This document shows, piece after piece, positions 9,332 through 18,385 of a DNA stretch of 64,000 bases. The notes under the pieces were generated by a model. That model worked only from the letters and a program-made list of their open reading frames with translations, was not told the DNA's origin and searched no databases. Both the position numbers and the translations under genes were made by a program. The stretch comes from Pseudomonas sp. VD-NE ins. Its GTDB lineage: Bacteria; Pseudomonadota; Gammaproteobacteria; Pseudomonadales; Pseudomonadaceae. The stretch spans positions 5,863,001-5,927,000 of the forward strand of contig NZ_CP134772.1 in assembly GCF_031882575.1 (NCBI RefSeq), written 5' to 3'. The stretch's first letter is position 1; each line of letters opens with the position of its first letter.

Positions 9332-9945
9332 GCGCGATCGACCTCGCCCTGATGCTCGTTGCCCATCATGTGATCGAGCTTGCTGGCTTTGGTCGCCAGG
9401 TAGAGTTTGTTGTGCGGGTTGTGACCGGTGTGCAACGGCACGCGCTCGGCGACGGTGATGCCCATGTCGGTCAAGGCTTTGACCTTGCGCGGGTTGTTGG
9501 TCATCAGACGCAGGGACTTCACACCCAGATGTTCAAGCATCGGCAGGCACATCGCGTAGTCGCGCTGGTCAGCGGCAAAGCCCAGACGTTCGTTGGCTTC
9601 AACGGTGTCGGCGCCGCCGTCCTGCAACTCATAGGCGCGGATCTTGTTCAGCAGACCGATGCCGCGACCTTCCTGGCGCAGGTAGAGCAACACGCCACGG
9701 CCTTCACGGGCGATGGCTTTAAGCGCGCCTTCCAGTTGCGAACCGCAGTCGCAGCGCTGGCTGAACAAGGCATCGCCGGTCAGGCATTCGGAGTGCAAAC
9801 GGCCGAGAACCGGAGCACCGTCAGCAATTTCACCCAGGCTCAGCACGACGTGCTCGCGACCGGTGGCTTCATCGAGAAAACCGTGCATGGTGAATTGCGC
9901 AAAAGGCGTTGGCAGCTTGGAAGCGGCGACAAAGACGACAGGCAC
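9328..9945 (-). CDS. ribA: GTP cyclohydrolase II
   Basis: 205 residues. It opens the imidazole ring of GTP, the first committed step of riboflavin synthesis. The zinc ligands are complete: C54, C65 and C67 in [20 protein letters not shown], and the GTP/arginine motif RQEGRGIGL is present. This matters because the RibBA protein encoded at 13532-14623 lacks these cysteines, so ribA is likely the functional GTP cyclohydrolase II here. It overlaps the downstream membrane-protein gene by 4 bp. About 250 bp upstream holds its promoter region and a REP pair. Confidence 0.97.
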   Translation of the reverse strand: MPVVFVAASKLPTPFAQFTMHGFLDEATGREHVVLSLGEIADGAPVLGRLHSECLTGDALFSQRCDCGSQLEGALKAIAREGRGVLLYLRQEGRGIGLLNKIRAYELQDGGADTVEANERLGFAADQRDYAMCLPMLEHLGVKSLRLMTNNPRKVKALTDMGITVAERVPLHTGHNPHNKLYLATKASKLDHMMGNEHQGEVDRA

Positions 9946-10078
9946 CGGTGTGCTCCTGATCTAAAGAGTCTGAAAATTCGCAGGCCGGCATTGTAACAGC
10001 AGGTTCCTACAGACGCTTAGGCTGAATTATCGGGCATAACGATCAAAAAGTTTGATAACTACCCACGGACACGTCGAT

Positions 10079-10173
10079 CCCTGTGGGAGCTGGCTTGCCA
10101 GCGATGGCGTTCTATCAGCAGCCATTCTGGGGACTGACCCACCGCTATCGCTGGCAAGCCAGCTCCCACAGGG
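10079..10173. repeat. Paired REP element, GTGGGAGCTGGCTTGCCAGCGATGG class
   Basis: Inverted arms CCCTGTGGGAGCTGGCTTGC and complement, extended by CAGCGATGGCG / CGCTATCG, separated by about 30 bp. It lies between the ribA promoter side and the 3' end of the solute-binding-protein gene. The remaining bases 9946-10078 hold no other recognisable element. Confidence 0.9.
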
Positions 10174-10198
10174 TTTGGCATGCACCGCGAGTACGTGG

Positions 10199-10936
10199 TC
10201 AATTCGAGGTGAAGGGATACGGCTGCTTCCACTTCTCGAAGATCGGCTTCAACTCGCCGCTCTTCACCAACTGCTCCATACGCTGGTCGTACAGCGCCAT
10301 CAGCGCTCGCGCCTGTGGAGTGTCGGCAAACCCGATAAACAGCGGCAGCTCGGCCAGGTGTGAATAGCGATACTGCGCTGGATCGGCTGCGGTTTTCACC
10401 ACCGCTTCAATCTCGGTCAGCGCATCGATGTAGTAATCCGCCCGCCCCTGTTTGAGCATCGACAGGATCCCGGTACGCCGCTCGATCTGGTTGTAACGCT
10501 TGATATTCGGCAGGTAGTTTTCGTAGCGATAACCACGCACCCAGGCCAGACGATACTTGCCCAGCGTCGCCTGGGTGGGCGACGGATTGCTCGCCAGCCC
10601 CAATGCATAGATGTGGTCGGAATCGAAGTTCCAGTGCGGATACAAGACCTGCTCGGCCTCGTCGCGGTAGGAGCCAACCAGCGCGTCGACTTCCTTCAAC
10701 TGCACCAGCCCGACCGAACGAGTGTAAGGCACGCTGCGGATATCCAGCTTGACCCCGGCCGGCTCGAACACCTTGCGCAGCACGTCCCAAGCCAGACCAT
10801 GGCCGTCGGCAGCGGTGTAGTCTTGCCAGTCTTCGCTGGCCAGATGGATGACCGCCGGCGTCGGCGCAACTTCCTGCGCACCGGCCACGGTACTCAGCAA
10901 AGCCAAAACCACTAACGCCAACCAGCGTCGAGCCAT
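10199..10936 (-). CDS. Periplasmic solute-binding protein, family 3 type
   Basis: 245 residues with a signal peptide (MARRWLALVVLALLSTVAGA|QEV). The rest has the look of an extracellular solute-binding protein family 3 domain: DGHGLAWDVLRKVFEPAGV, VDALVGSYRDEAEQVLYP, YYIDALTEIEAVV. Such proteins bind amino acids or other small solutes, but no ABC permease lies nearby, so it is an orphan and may act in sensing. The start at 10936 is set by AGGGGACGAGG just upstream; the longer reading to 11068 would run into pgpA sequence. Ligand unknown. Confidence 0.85.
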   Translation of the reverse strand: MARRWLALVVLALLSTVAGAQEVAPTPAVIHLASEDWQDYTAADGHGLAWDVLRKVFEPAGVKLDIRSVPYTRSVGLVQLKEVDALVGSYRDEAEQVLYPHWNFDSDHIYALGLASNPSPTQATLGKYRLAWVRGYRYENYLPNIKRYNQIERRTGILSMLKQGRADYYIDALTEIEAVVKTAADPAQYRYSHLAELPLFIGFADTPQARALMALYDQRMEQLVKSGELKPIFEKWKQPYPFTSN

Positions 10937-10973
10937 CCCTCGTCCCCTCACTTGACCCCGATATCCCTTGGAA

Positions 10974-11477
10974 TCAGGCGAAAACCCACACCAGACCCTG
11001 CATCGCCAGCCAGGCAAACACACCGGCCAGCACGTCGTCAAGCATGATGCCGACGCCGCCATGCACATGCCGGTCGATCCAGCGAATCGGCCACGGCTTG
11101 AGAATGTCGAAGAAGCGGAACACCAGAAAACCCGCGAGCAACCAGTACCAGCCTTCCGGTACGAGCCACAGGGTGATCCACATGCCGACCATTTCGTCCC
11201 AGACGATGCCTTCGTGGTCGTGTACCCGCAGATCGTCAGCCACTTTGCCGCACAGCCAGAAGCCGAACAGCATGGTGATCCCGAGCATCAGCCAGTAACC
11301 CCAGTCGGGCAGCATCTGCCACAACGGGATGAAGGGTAGCGCAACTAACGAACCCCACGTGCCCGGGGCTTTCGGCAAGGTGCCGGAACCAAAACCGAAC
11401 GCGAGGAAATGCCAGGGATTGCGCCAGACCGACGGCGGAACGAATTCGGCCGGAACCTGTTTCGGGTGATCTGTCAC
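10974..11477 (-). CDS. pgpA: Phosphatidylglycerophosphatase A
   Basis: 167 residues. It dephosphorylates phosphatidylglycerophosphate to phosphatidylglycerol in the inner membrane. It shows the PgpA pattern FGFGSGTLPKAPGTWGSL at the N-terminus, then DEMVGMWITL and FRFFDILKPWPIRW, plus a C-terminal membrane segment (GVGIMLDDVLAGVFAWLAM). It overlaps thiL by four bases (11474-11477), the usual thiL-pgpA arrangement. Confidence 0.96.
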   Translation of the reverse strand: MTDHPKQVPAEFVPPSVWRNPWHFLAFGFGSGTLPKAPGTWGSLVALPFIPLWQMLPDWGYWLMLGITMLFGFWLCGKVADDLRVHDHEGIVWDEMVGMWITLWLVPEGWYWLLAGFLVFRFFDILKPWPIRWIDRHVHGGVGIMLDDVLAGVFAWLAMQGLVWVFA

Positions 11478-12439
11478 GGTGTCTCCTGAAAATGTTGATA
11501 GCCCCGGATTTGCGGGGTGATGTCGTGCCCTTCGCGATCAAGCAGAATCACGCCCTGACCTTCTGCCACACGACCGATCACATGGATCGGCCAATCATTG
11601 GCCATCAGTGCCGGCAACTCGACGGACGGCAAGGTGAACGCCAGCACGTAATCATCGCCACCGCTCAGCGCGGCACGCTCGGCGCCGCGCTGACCGAGGA
11701 ACGCCACTAATGCATCCGACAGCGGTACACGCTCGCGTTCAATCTCAAGTCGCACCTTTGAGGCCAGCGCAATGTGACCGCAGTCGGCGAGCAGGCCATC
11801 GGAGATGTCCAGCGCCGACGTGGCTTTGCCACGCAGGGCCTGGCCGAGGGCGAGTTGCGGTTGCGGCGACCAGTAATGATCGAGCAGCGGTTGGGCGATA
11901 TGAGGTTCGGCGTCACGCTGACCGAGCACCAAAGGCAAGGCGCCGGCCGCATTGCCCAGTTCTCCGCCGACACACAGCAAATCGCCCGGCTGCGCACCGC
12001 TACGGGTCAATGCCTGACCCGCCGGCACTCGACCAAACACAGTTACCGTCAGACTCAACGGCCCGCGCGTGGTATCGCCGCCGACCAGCGCAACGCCGCA
12101 GCGCTGCGCCATGCGGTTCAAACCGCTGGCATAGGCTTGCAGCCAATCGGCGGTCACCGTCGGTACAGTCAGGGCAAGGGTAAAGGCAACGGGCGTGGCG
12201 CCCATGGCGGCCAGATCGCTGACCGCGACGGCCAGCGAGCGCTGACCGAGCAGAAACGGATCGCAGGGGTCGGCGAAATGCACACCGGCCACCAGCGTAT
12301 CGGTAGAGATCGCCAGCTGTTCCCCGGGGGGCACAGCGAGCAAGGCGCAGTCATCGCCGATCCCCAGAGCAACGCCTTCGCCGCCCTGCGCACAAGGCGC
12401 GGCGGCGAAGAAATTGCGGATCAGCTCAAACTCGCCCAT
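11474..12439 (-). CDS. thiL: Thiamine-monophosphate kinase
   Basis: 321 residues. It phosphorylates thiamine monophosphate to the active cofactor thiamine pyrophosphate, which Dxs encoded in this window needs. ThiL/PurM-fold motifs are present: GEFELIRNFF at the start, GIGDDCALL, STDTLVAGVHF, the Gly-rich VGGDTTRGPLSLTVTVFG, ALDISDGLLADCGHI and SGGDDYVLAF. The gene lies 27 bp from nusB and overlaps pgpA by 4 bp. Confidence 0.97.
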   Translation of the reverse strand: MGEFELIRNFFAAAPCAQGGEGVALGIGDDCALLAVPPGEQLAISTDTLVAGVHFADPCDPFLLGQRSLAVAVSDLAAMGATPVAFTLALTVPTVTADWLQAYASGLNRMAQRCGVALVGGDTTRGPLSLTVTVFGRVPAGQALTRSGAQPGDLLCVGGELGNAAGALPLVLGQRDAEPHIAQPLLDHYWSPQPQLALGQALRGKATSALDISDGLLADCGHIALASKVRLEIERERVPLSDALVAFLGQRGAERAALSGGDDYVLAFTLPSVELPALMANDWPIHVIGRVAEGQGVILLDREGHDITPQIRGYQHFQETP

Positions 12440-12466
12440 GGCTGAGACAAAGGATTCAAGCGCCGA

Positions 12467-12967
12467 TCAGCGCTTGAACGCCTTCACTTCAGCTTCACGC
12501 AGGCGCGGAGCCAGCTTGTCGAGCACACCGTTGACGAACTTGTGACCGTCGGTGGAACCGTAGACTTTCGCCAGCTCGATCCCTTCGTTGATCACAACGC
12601 GGTATGGCACGTCGACACGCTTGAGCAGTTCCCAGGTCGACAGGCGCAGTACGCACAGTTCAACCGGGTCCAGCTCTTCGATGGTCAGGTCCAGGCACGG
12701 CGCCAACGCAGTGTCGATCTCGGTCAGACTGGCCGGAACACCGTGCAGGATGTCGTGGAAGTAGCTGGCATCGGCGAAGGTGAAATCGTTGTCGACGCGA
12801 AACTGCGCTTCGATTTCGTTCAGCGAAGTACTGGCCATATGGCGCTGGTACAACGCTTGAGTCGCCAGCTGACGGGCAGCGCGGCGCTTTTCACTTTTCG
12901 AAGGCTTGCCGGCGTCCGTTGGACGCGGTTCGCGCGGGTTGAAACGATCGCTTTCGTCGCTAATCAC
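12467..12967 (-). CDS. nusB: Transcription antitermination factor NusB
   Basis: 166 residues, slightly long for NusB because of a charged N-terminal tail of about 25 residues ([20 protein letters not shown]). The helical core [23 protein letters not shown] and [27 protein letters not shown] is intact. With NusE/S10 it binds boxA RNA and supports antitermination of rRNA operons. The start overlaps the ribH stop by four bases (12964-12967), coupling it to riboflavin synthesis as in many proteobacteria. Confidence 0.97.
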   Translation of the reverse strand: MISDESDRFNPREPRPTDAGKPSKSEKRRAARQLATQALYQRHMASTSLNEIEAQFRVDNDFTFADASYFHDILHGVPASLTEIDTALAPCLDLTIEELDPVELCVLRLSTWELLKRVDVPYRVVINEGIELAKVYGSTDGHKFVNGVLDKLAPRLREAEVKAFKR

Positions 12968-13440
12968 TTGGCCTCCAACTGTGCCAGCAGGCTGACCATT
13001 TCCAGTGCGGACAGGGCAGCTTCGGCACCTTTGTTACCGGCCTTGGTGCCGGAACGTTCGATGGCTTGCTCGATGGAATCAACAGTCAGGACGCCGAAAG
13101 CGACCGGAACGCCGAATTCCATGGACACCTGGGCCAGACCCTTGGTGCACTCGCCTGCCACGTATTCGAAGTGCGGAGTACCGCCACGAATGACCGCGCC
13201 GAGGGCGATGATGGCTGCGAACTCACCTTTCTGGGCGACTTTCTGCGCTACCAGCGGGATTTCGAAGGCGCCAGGTGCGCGGATGATGGTGATGTCGCTT
13301 TCGCTCACGCCGTGGCGAACCAGGGCATCAACTGCACCGCTGACCAGGCTTTCAACAACGAAGCTGTTGAAGCGGCCCACTACCAAAGCGTAGCGGCCTT
13401 TAGGGGCGATGAAGGTACCTTCGATGGTCTTCAGGGTCAT
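12964..13440 (-). CDS. ribH: 6,7-dimethyl-8-ribityllumazine synthase
   Basis: 158 residues. It condenses 5-amino-6-ribitylamino-uracil with 3,4-dihydroxy-2-butanone-4-phosphate. Substrate-contact segments are visible: [48 protein letters not shown] and [15 protein letters not shown]. It lies downstream of ribBA with a 91-bp gap that contains a perfect hairpin, and overlaps nusB by 4 bp. Confidence 0.97.
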   Translation of the reverse strand: MTLKTIEGTFIAPKGRYALVVGRFNSFVVESLVSGAVDALVRHGVSESDITIIRAPGAFEIPLVAQKVAQKGEFAAIIALGAVIRGGTPHFEYVAGECTKGLAQVSMEFGVPVAFGVLTVDSIEQAIERSGTKAGNKGAEAALSALEMVSLLAQLEAK

Positions 13441-13462
13441 TCGTCAGTTCTCTTAAAGAGCC

Positions 13463-13485
13463 GGGACGCGTCTGCTACGCGTCCC
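13463..13485 (-). other. Perfect hairpin between ribBA and ribH
   Basis: GGGACGCGT-CTGCT-ACGCGTCCC gives a 9-bp stem with a 5-nt loop in the 91-bp ribBA-ribH gap. No T-tract follows in the transcribed direction, so it is not a classical terminator. It may be an mRNA processing or stabilising structure. Confidence 0.6.
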
Positions 13486-13531
13486 TCAGTGATTTATTTG
13501 CCGCGAATTCGGGTCCGGAAACAACCGGTCA

Positions 13532-14623
13532 TTATTCGGAGGGCACGTATTCTACAACTTCCAGATCGAAACCGGATATCGCATTAAATTTCATTGGCGC
13601 AGACATCAAGCGCATTTTGCGTACACCGAGGTCACGCAGGATCTGCGAACCGGCACCGACGATGCTGTAAGTCGTCGGCTTTTTCGGCGCTGCCTGATCA
13701 CCGGTTTCACGGATATGCGCCAGCAACACGTCGCCATCGAGCGGGTGACCGAGCAACAGCACCACACCGCTGCCCGCCTCGGCAACCGCAGCCATGGCGG
13801 CGCGCAGGCTCCAGCGGCCCGGCTGCTTGACCATCAACAGGTCGCGCAGCGGGTCCATGTTGTGTACGCGAACCAGCGTTGGTTCTTCAGCGCAAACGGT
13901 GCCCAGGGTCAGCGCCATGTGCACATCGCCTTCCACCGAATCACGATAGGTCACCAGGTTGAATTGGCCCAGTTCGCTGTCCAGTGGCTGCTCGGCAATC
14001 CGCTGAACGGTACGTTCGTGGATCATCCGGTAGTGAATCAGGTCGGCAATGGTGCCGATCTTGATGTTGTGCTCAGCGGCGAATGCTTCCAGTTCGGCCC
14101 GACGGGACATGGTGCCGTCGTCGTTCATCACTTCGCAGATCACCCCGCTCGGCTCGAAACCGGCCATGCGCGCGAGGTCGCAAGCGGCTTCGGTGTGACC
14201 GGCGCGAGCGAGGGTGCCGCCGGCCTGGGCCATCAGCGGGAAGATGTGGCCCGGGCTGACGATGTCTTCAGCCTTGGCGTCCTTGGCGGCAGCCGCTTGC
14301 ACGGTGCGCGCACGGTCAGCGGCGGAGATGCCGGTGGTCACGCCTTCGGCGGCTTCGATCGAGACGGTGAACTTGGTACCGAAACCGGAACCGTTGCGCG
14401 GCGCCATCAGCGGCAGCTTCAACAGTTCGCAGCGCTCGCGGCTCATCGGCATGCAGATCAGGCCACGGGCGTGCTTGGCCATGAAGTTGATGTGCTCGGC
14501 CTGACAGCATTCGGCGGCCATGATCAGGTCGCCTTCGTTCTCGCGGTCTTCGTCATCCATGAGGATGACCATCTTGCCTTGGCGGATGTCTTCAACCAGT
14601 TCTTCGATGCTATTGAGCGCCAC
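13532..14623 (-). CDS. ribBA: RibBA-type protein: active DHBP synthase domain, degenerate GTP cyclohydrolase II domain
   Basis: 363 residues. The N-terminal domain (~1-200) is a 3,4-dihydroxy-2-butanone-4-phosphate synthase with acidic metal/substrate residues (DDEDRENEGDLIMAAE), HARGLICMPM and HTEAACDLARMAG. The C-terminal domain (~210-363) aligns with GTP cyclohydrolase II in outline (FNLVTYRD..EGDVHMAL) but has lost the three zinc cysteines: the zinc region reads HNMDPLRDLLMVKQPGRWSL. I infer it makes only the butanone phosphate. The separate ribA at 9328-9945 supplies the cyclohydrolase. It lies 16 bp downstream of ribE. Confidence 0.95.
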   Translation of the reverse strand: MALNSIEELVEDIRQGKMVILMDDEDRENEGDLIMAAECCQAEHINFMAKHARGLICMPMSRERCELLKLPLMAPRNGSGFGTKFTVSIEAAEGVTTGISAADRARTVQAAAAKDAKAEDIVSPGHIFPLMAQAGGTLARAGHTEAACDLARMAGFEPSGVICEVMNDDGTMSRRAELEAFAAEHNIKIGTIADLIHYRMIHERTVQRIAEQPLDSELGQFNLVTYRDSVEGDVHMALTLGTVCAEEPTLVRVHNMDPLRDLLMVKQPGRWSLRAAMAAVAEAGSGVVLLLGHPLDGDVLLAHIRETGDQAAPKKPTTYSIVGAGSQILRDLGVRKMRLMSAPMKFNAISGFDLEVVEYVPSE

Positions 14624-14639
14624 AAGGCACCCCCTTCAG

Positions 14640-15302
14640 TCAGGATTTGAGATAGCCGTTGGCGGCCAGAAAGCTTTCGGTGATGCCACCAGCGCTCGGC
14701 TCTGCGGCCTTGTCGCCGAGGAGGAGGCGCTCCAGATACCGCGCCAGCAAGTCAACTTCCAGATTCACCCGGCGACCTGGCTTGTACGACGCCATGATGG
14801 TTTCGCTCAAGGTGTGCGGAATGATCGTCAGCATGAACTCGGCGCCATCGACCGCGTTGACGGTCAGGCTGGTGCCGTCGACAGTGATCGAGCCTTTATG
14901 AGCGATGTATTTGGCCAGCTCTTTCGGCGCACGGATGCAAAATTCCACGGCGCGGGCATTGTCACTGCGCGAGACGATTTCGCCGACGCCGTCGACGTGG
15001 CCGCTGACCAGATGCCCGCCGAGACGGGTGGTCGGGGTCAAAGCTTTTTCCAGATTGACCGGGCTGCCGCTTTTCAGGTCGTTCATGGCGGTGCAGTCCA
15101 GCGTTTCGCGGCTGACGTCGGCGGCAAAGCCGTCGCCCGGCAGCTCAACGGCGGTCAGGCAAACGCCGTTGACTGCAATGCTGTCGCCGAGTTTGACGTC
15201 GCTCAGGTCGAGCTTGCCGGTGGCGACGTGGACCCGCACATCACCGCCCTTTGGGGTCAGTGCGCGGATACTGCCGATGGATTCGATAATGCCGGTAAAC
15301 AT
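14640..15302 (-). CDS. ribE: Riboflavin synthase, alpha subunit
   Basis: 220 residues. It dismutates two lumazine molecules into riboflavin. It starts with the hallmark MFTGIIESIGSI and contains two repeated lumazine-binding barrels: the first around GDSIAVNGVCLTAVEL, the second around KGSITVDGTSLTVNAVD, with GGHLVSGHVDGVGEI in the linker. A good AAGGAGAA Shine-Dalgarno precedes the ATG. It is 47 bp from ribD and 16 bp from ribBA, too close for an FMN riboswitch in either gap. Confidence 0.97.
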   Translation of the reverse strand: MFTGIIESIGSIRALTPKGGDVRVHVATGKLDLSDVKLGDSIAVNGVCLTAVELPGDGFAADVSRETLDCTAMNDLKSGSPVNLEKALTPTTRLGGHLVSGHVDGVGEIVSRSDNARAVEFCIRAPKELAKYIAHKGSITVDGTSLTVNAVDGAEFMLTIIPHTLSETIMASYKPGRRVNLEVDLLARYLERLLLGDKAAEPSAGGITESFLAANGYLKS

Positions 15303-15349
15303 GGGGTTCTCCTTGAGAACTGAGCCAGCGTAATAACGATGGCCGGGAA

Positions 15350-16483
15350 TTATACGCTCGGCGAAAGAACAGGGATGGCAGTGACTCGCCAGTCATCGCC
15401 CACCGCGCGAATTTCAATGATTTTCAGCTCCGGGGCGTCCTTCATATAGGCCAGCGGCCAGTCCAGCAGCGGACGCGCCGTGGAACCGAGAAACTTGCCG
15501 GCGATGAAGATCACGAACTCGTCGACCAGACCAAGCTGAGCAAAGGCTCCGGCCAAGCGTGGGCCAGCTTCGACCAGCACTTCGTTGGTGCCACGATTGG
15601 CCAGTTCAATCAGTAATTGATGCAGATCGACCTGGCCGTCTTCACCCGGCACGATCAGGCACTCGGGGCCGTGAGCGTATTGCTCTTCGATCGCGACACA
15701 GGTGGCGACCAACGCCGGGCCGGCCTTGAAGAACGGTGCATCCAGCGGCACCCGCAGGCGGCCGTCGATCAGCACGCGCAGCGGCGGGCGACTCATGGCC
15801 AGCGCGGTTTGCTCGGCATCCAGACCCAACTCGTCGGCACGCACGGTTAAACGCGCGCCGTCGGCCAGCACCGTGTCGGCGCCAGTCAGCACCACGGCGG
15901 CCTGAGCGCGCAAACGCTGGACGGCCGAACGTGCGGCCGGGCCGGTGATCCATTGGCTCTCGCCGCTTTCCATCGCAGTGCGACCGTCAAGGCTCATGGC
16001 CAACTTGACCCGCACAAACGGCAAGCCGTGTTCCATGCGTTTCAGGAAACCTTGATTGAGCCTACGGGCTTCGGCTTCCAGCACACCACTTTCAGTGGCG
16101 ATACCGGCATCGGCCAGACGCTGCAAACCACGACCGGCAACTTGCGGATTGGGATCACGCATCGCTGCCACCACACGAGCGACACCGGCATTCACCAGCG
16201 CATCGGCACACGGCGGCGTACGCCCGTGGTGGCTGCACGGTTCGAGGGTCACATAAGCAGTAGCGCCACGGGCCAGTTCACCAGCGGCGCGCAACGCATG
16301 GACTTCGGCGTGGGGTTCGCCGGCGCGTTCATGCCAGCCTTCGCCGACAATCAGCCCGTCACGCACCACCACGCAACCGACCCGAGGATTGGGGTGCGTG
16401 GTGTAGTGACCTTTGCGCGCCAGTTCCAGCGCGCGGGCCATGAAGTGGGCATCGAGGATGGCCTGCTCGGCGACGGTGGTCAT
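15350..16483 (-). CDS. ribD: Bifunctional riboflavin deaminase/reductase RibD
   Basis: 377 residues. The N-terminal deaminase domain carries the zinc site ([10 protein letters not shown] then [18 protein letters not shown]). The C-terminal reductase domain (about 150-377) has [25 protein letters not shown] and [17 protein letters not shown]. It converts the pyrimidine product of RibA into the ribitylamino-uracil. The start overlaps the nrdR stop by four bases, giving nrdR-ribD coupling, as is common in proteobacteria. Confidence 0.97.
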   Translation of the reverse strand: MTTVAEQAILDAHFMARALELARKGHYTTHPNPRVGCVVVRDGLIVGEGWHERAGEPHAEVHALRAAGELARGATAYVTLEPCSHHGRTPPCADALVNAGVARVVAAMRDPNPQVAGRGLQRLADAGIATESGVLEAEARRLNQGFLKRMEHGLPFVRVKLAMSLDGRTAMESGESQWITGPAARSAVQRLRAQAAVVLTGADTVLADGARLTVRADELGLDAEQTALAMSRPPLRVLIDGRLRVPLDAPFFKAGPALVATCVAIEEQYAHGPECLIVPGEDGQVDLHQLLIELANRGTNEVLVEAGPRLAGAFAQLGLVDEFVIFIAGKFLGSTARPLLDWPLAYMKDAPELKIIEIRAVGDDWRVTAIPVLSPSV

Positions 16484-16944
16484 TCTTTCACCGGTTCGCG
16501 GGCGAGGCGGTCGATCTCTTCGCGGAATTCGTTGAGGTCCTGAAAGCGCTTGTACACCGAAGCGAAACGGATGTAGGCGACTTCATCAAGCTTTTGCAGC
16601 TCGGCCATGACCAGTTCGCCGACCACGAGGGATTTGACCTCGCGCTCGCCGGTGGCGCGCAGCTTGTGCTTGATGTGAACCAGAGAGGATTCGAGGCGCT
16701 CGACGCTCACCGGACGTTTCTCCAGGGCGCGTTGCATGCCGGCGCGGAGTTTTTCTTCGTCGAACGGTTGGCGGCTGCCGTCGGTTTTGATCAGGCGCGG
16801 CAACACCAGTTCGGCCGTCTCGAACGTCGTGAAACGCTCGCCGCAGGCCAGGCATTCACGCCGGCGGCGCACCTGTTCGCCCTCGGCGACCAGACGCGAG
16901 TCGATGACCTTGGTGTCGTTGGCACCGCAGAAGGGACAGTGCAT
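16480..16944 (-). CDS. nrdR: Transcriptional repressor NrdR
   Basis: 154 residues. It is a nucleotide-sensing repressor of ribonucleotide reductase genes. The N-terminal zinc ribbon has C3, C6, C31 and C34, followed by an ATP-cone domain ([20 protein letters not shown]). The start at MHCPFCG is the family start and is preferred to a longer reading beginning at 17001. The gene opens the nrdR-ribD-ribE-ribBA-ribH-nusB-thiL-pgpA run. It is divergent from the lipoprotein gene at 17073, with 128 bp between them. Confidence 0.97.
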   Translation of the reverse strand: MHCPFCGANDTKVIDSRLVAEGEQVRRRRECLACGERFTTFETAELVLPRLIKTDGSRQPFDEEKLRAGMQRALEKRPVSVERLESSLVHIKHKLRATGEREVKSLVVGELVMAELQKLDEVAYIRFASVYKRFQDLNEFREEIDRLAREPVKE

Positions 16945-17072
16945 GGTGGCTGGCAACAAAAAAAGGGAGGGCCATGGTAGCGCATCCCGGTGGCAAGACA
17001 AGCCATAGGCTTTGCGGTATACAGAACGGCATGATCGTTTGATCCATGGATTTCATTTTGCCGGAGCATCCA

Positions 17073-17537
17073 ATGCCGTTACGTCCGCTCGTTTTGCTCA
17101 GTCTTTTCAGCCTGCTGGTGGCCTGTGGCAGCGATGCACCCAAGCCCCAGCCGCCAACGCCGGGACCTGCGCCGCAGCAAGCGCAGAAAAAAGCCAAAGA
17201 GGCCGCCGAGCTTGGCCCGCTGCCGGCTTATCAACGGGAACTGAGCGGCACCCTGCAAGGCGTACCGGCCGGCGCCGAAGTCGAACTGGCGCTGCTGGTG
17301 ATCGACGAAAAGGATCGCCCGCAACAATTGCTCGCCAGTTCCAGCCTGATCGGCAACAACCAGGTTCTGCCGTTTCGCCTGCGCTTCAACCCGGACGCCT
17401 TCCCGGCCGGCGCGCGGGTTGAGCTGCGCGGCCGCGCCAGCCAGTCCGGTCAGTTGATCCTGCACCTGCCGTCGCAAACCATCAGCCAGCCGACCACTCA
17501 GGCGCTGGGCCAACTGCAATTTGTCAAAGCACCATGA
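17073..17537 (+). CDS. YbaY-family outer-membrane lipoprotein
   Basis: 154 residues. The signal peptide ends in a lipobox L15-V-A-C18, and Gly at +2 favours outer-membrane sorting. After a Pro/Gln/Lys-rich linker (about 24-48) comes a single beta-rich domain beginning LSGTLQGVPAGAEVELALLV, typical of YbaY/pilotin-like lipoproteins. The role is uncertain. I chose the ATG at 17073 because GGAG lies 7 bases upstream and because it gives a proper signal peptide; an in-frame ATG at 17046 is the alternative. The stop overlaps the methyltransferase start (ATGA). Confidence 0.88.
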   Translation: MPLRPLVLLSLFSLLVACGSDAPKPQPPTPGPAPQQAQKKAKEAAELGPLPAYQRELSGTLQGVPAGAEVELALLVIDEKDRPQQLLASSSLIGNNQVLPFRLRFNPDAFPAGARVELRGRASQSGQLILHLPSQTISQPTTQALGQLQFVKAP

Positions 17538-18187
17538 CTGCACCGCTCGACCTGCAACAGGCGTTAGGTGAATTGCTCGGCGACGCCAGACTCAAGGTCT
17601 GTGCGTTGCCGGACACCGATTTAAAGTTGTGGCTGATTGATGGCGACAACATGGATCGCCAATTCAGTCAGGAAGAAATCCAGCGAATTCTGCACGAGCC
17701 ACCGTATTGGGGATTCTGCTGGGCCAGCGGTCTGGCGGTGGCGCGTTACCTGGCCGAGTTCCCCGAGTGGGTGCGTGGCAAGCGTGTGCTGGATTTCGGC
17801 GCCGGTTCCGGAATTGCCGGGATCGCGGCGGTGAAGGCCGGGGCGCTGGAAGTGGTGGCGTGCGATCTCGATCCGCTGGCGATTGCCGCGTGCAGAGCGA
17901 ACGCCGAGCTCAATGATGTGCAAATGCGTTATTCGACGGATTTCTTTGCCGAGGCCGATCGGTTTGATCTGATTCTGGTGGCGGACGTGTTGTACGACCG
18001 GGCGAATCTGCCGTTGCTTGATGCGTTCTTAAGTCGTGGCCGTGAAGCGCTGGTGGCGGATTCACGGGTTCGGGATTTTCGCCATCCGTTGTATGAGCGT
18101 ATTGAAATGCTTGAGGCGTTGACCTTGCCGGATCTGGCCGAGCCTGAGGAATTTCGGCATGTCAGCCTGTACCACGCGCGGCGCTAG
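17534..18187 (+). CDS. SAM-dependent methyltransferase, METTL20/ETFB-lysine type
   Basis: 217 residues with a class I Rossmann methyltransferase core: motif I VLDFGAGSGIAGIAA, acidic motif II VVACDLDPLAIAACRANAELN and motif IV FDLILVADVLYD. The D-V-L-Y-D motif and N-terminal PPYWGFCWASGLAVARYL resemble the METTL/PrmA-related family that methylates protein lysines. The substrate is not determinable here. It is translationally coupled to the upstream lipoprotein gene by a 4-bp overlap. Confidence 0.85.
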   Translation: MTAPLDLQQALGELLGDARLKVCALPDTDLKLWLIDGDNMDRQFSQEEIQRILHEPPYWGFCWASGLAVARYLAEFPEWVRGKRVLDFGAGSGIAGIAAVKAGALEVVACDLDPLAIAACRANAELNDVQMRYSTDFFAEADRFDLILVADVLYDRANLPLLDAFLSRGREALVADSRVRDFRHPLYERIEMLEALTLPDLAEPEEFRHVSLYHARR

Positions 18188-18193
18188 CCAAAA

Positions 18194-18290
18194 GCATCGC
18201 GGGCAAGCCCGCTCCCACAGTGACCTAGTCGAACCAACATTTCGTATACGACACAGAACCCTGTGGGAGCTGGCTTGCCAGCGATGGCGT
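18194..18290. repeat. Hybrid REP pair joining two REP classes
   Basis: The left unit (GCGGGCAAGCCCGCTCCCACAG) belongs to the GCGGGCTTGCCCGC class. The right unit (CTGTGGGAGCTGGCTTGCCA) belongs to the CTGGCTTGCCAGCGATGG class. Only the shared CTGTGGGAGC segments are fully complementary, so this pair folds less well than the others. Confidence 0.85.
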
Positions 18291-18385
18291 CCTGCCTAGC
18301 GGTACACCTCTCAAATCTGCCCCGCTTCCGGCCACCCCCCGCCAAGCCGTATAGTTGCCCCATCCACGCTTTGACGAGATTCCCC

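Noticed and set aside
10042..10056. ATCAAA-AAG-TTTGAT inverted repeat upstream of ribA
   Set aside because: Only 6-bp arms and no second site; too short to call an operator with confidence.
13441..16479. FMN riboswitch in the riboflavin cluster
   Set aside because: The gaps before ribE, ribBA and ribH are 47, 16 and 91 bp, and none shows the conserved FMN-riboswitch blocks.
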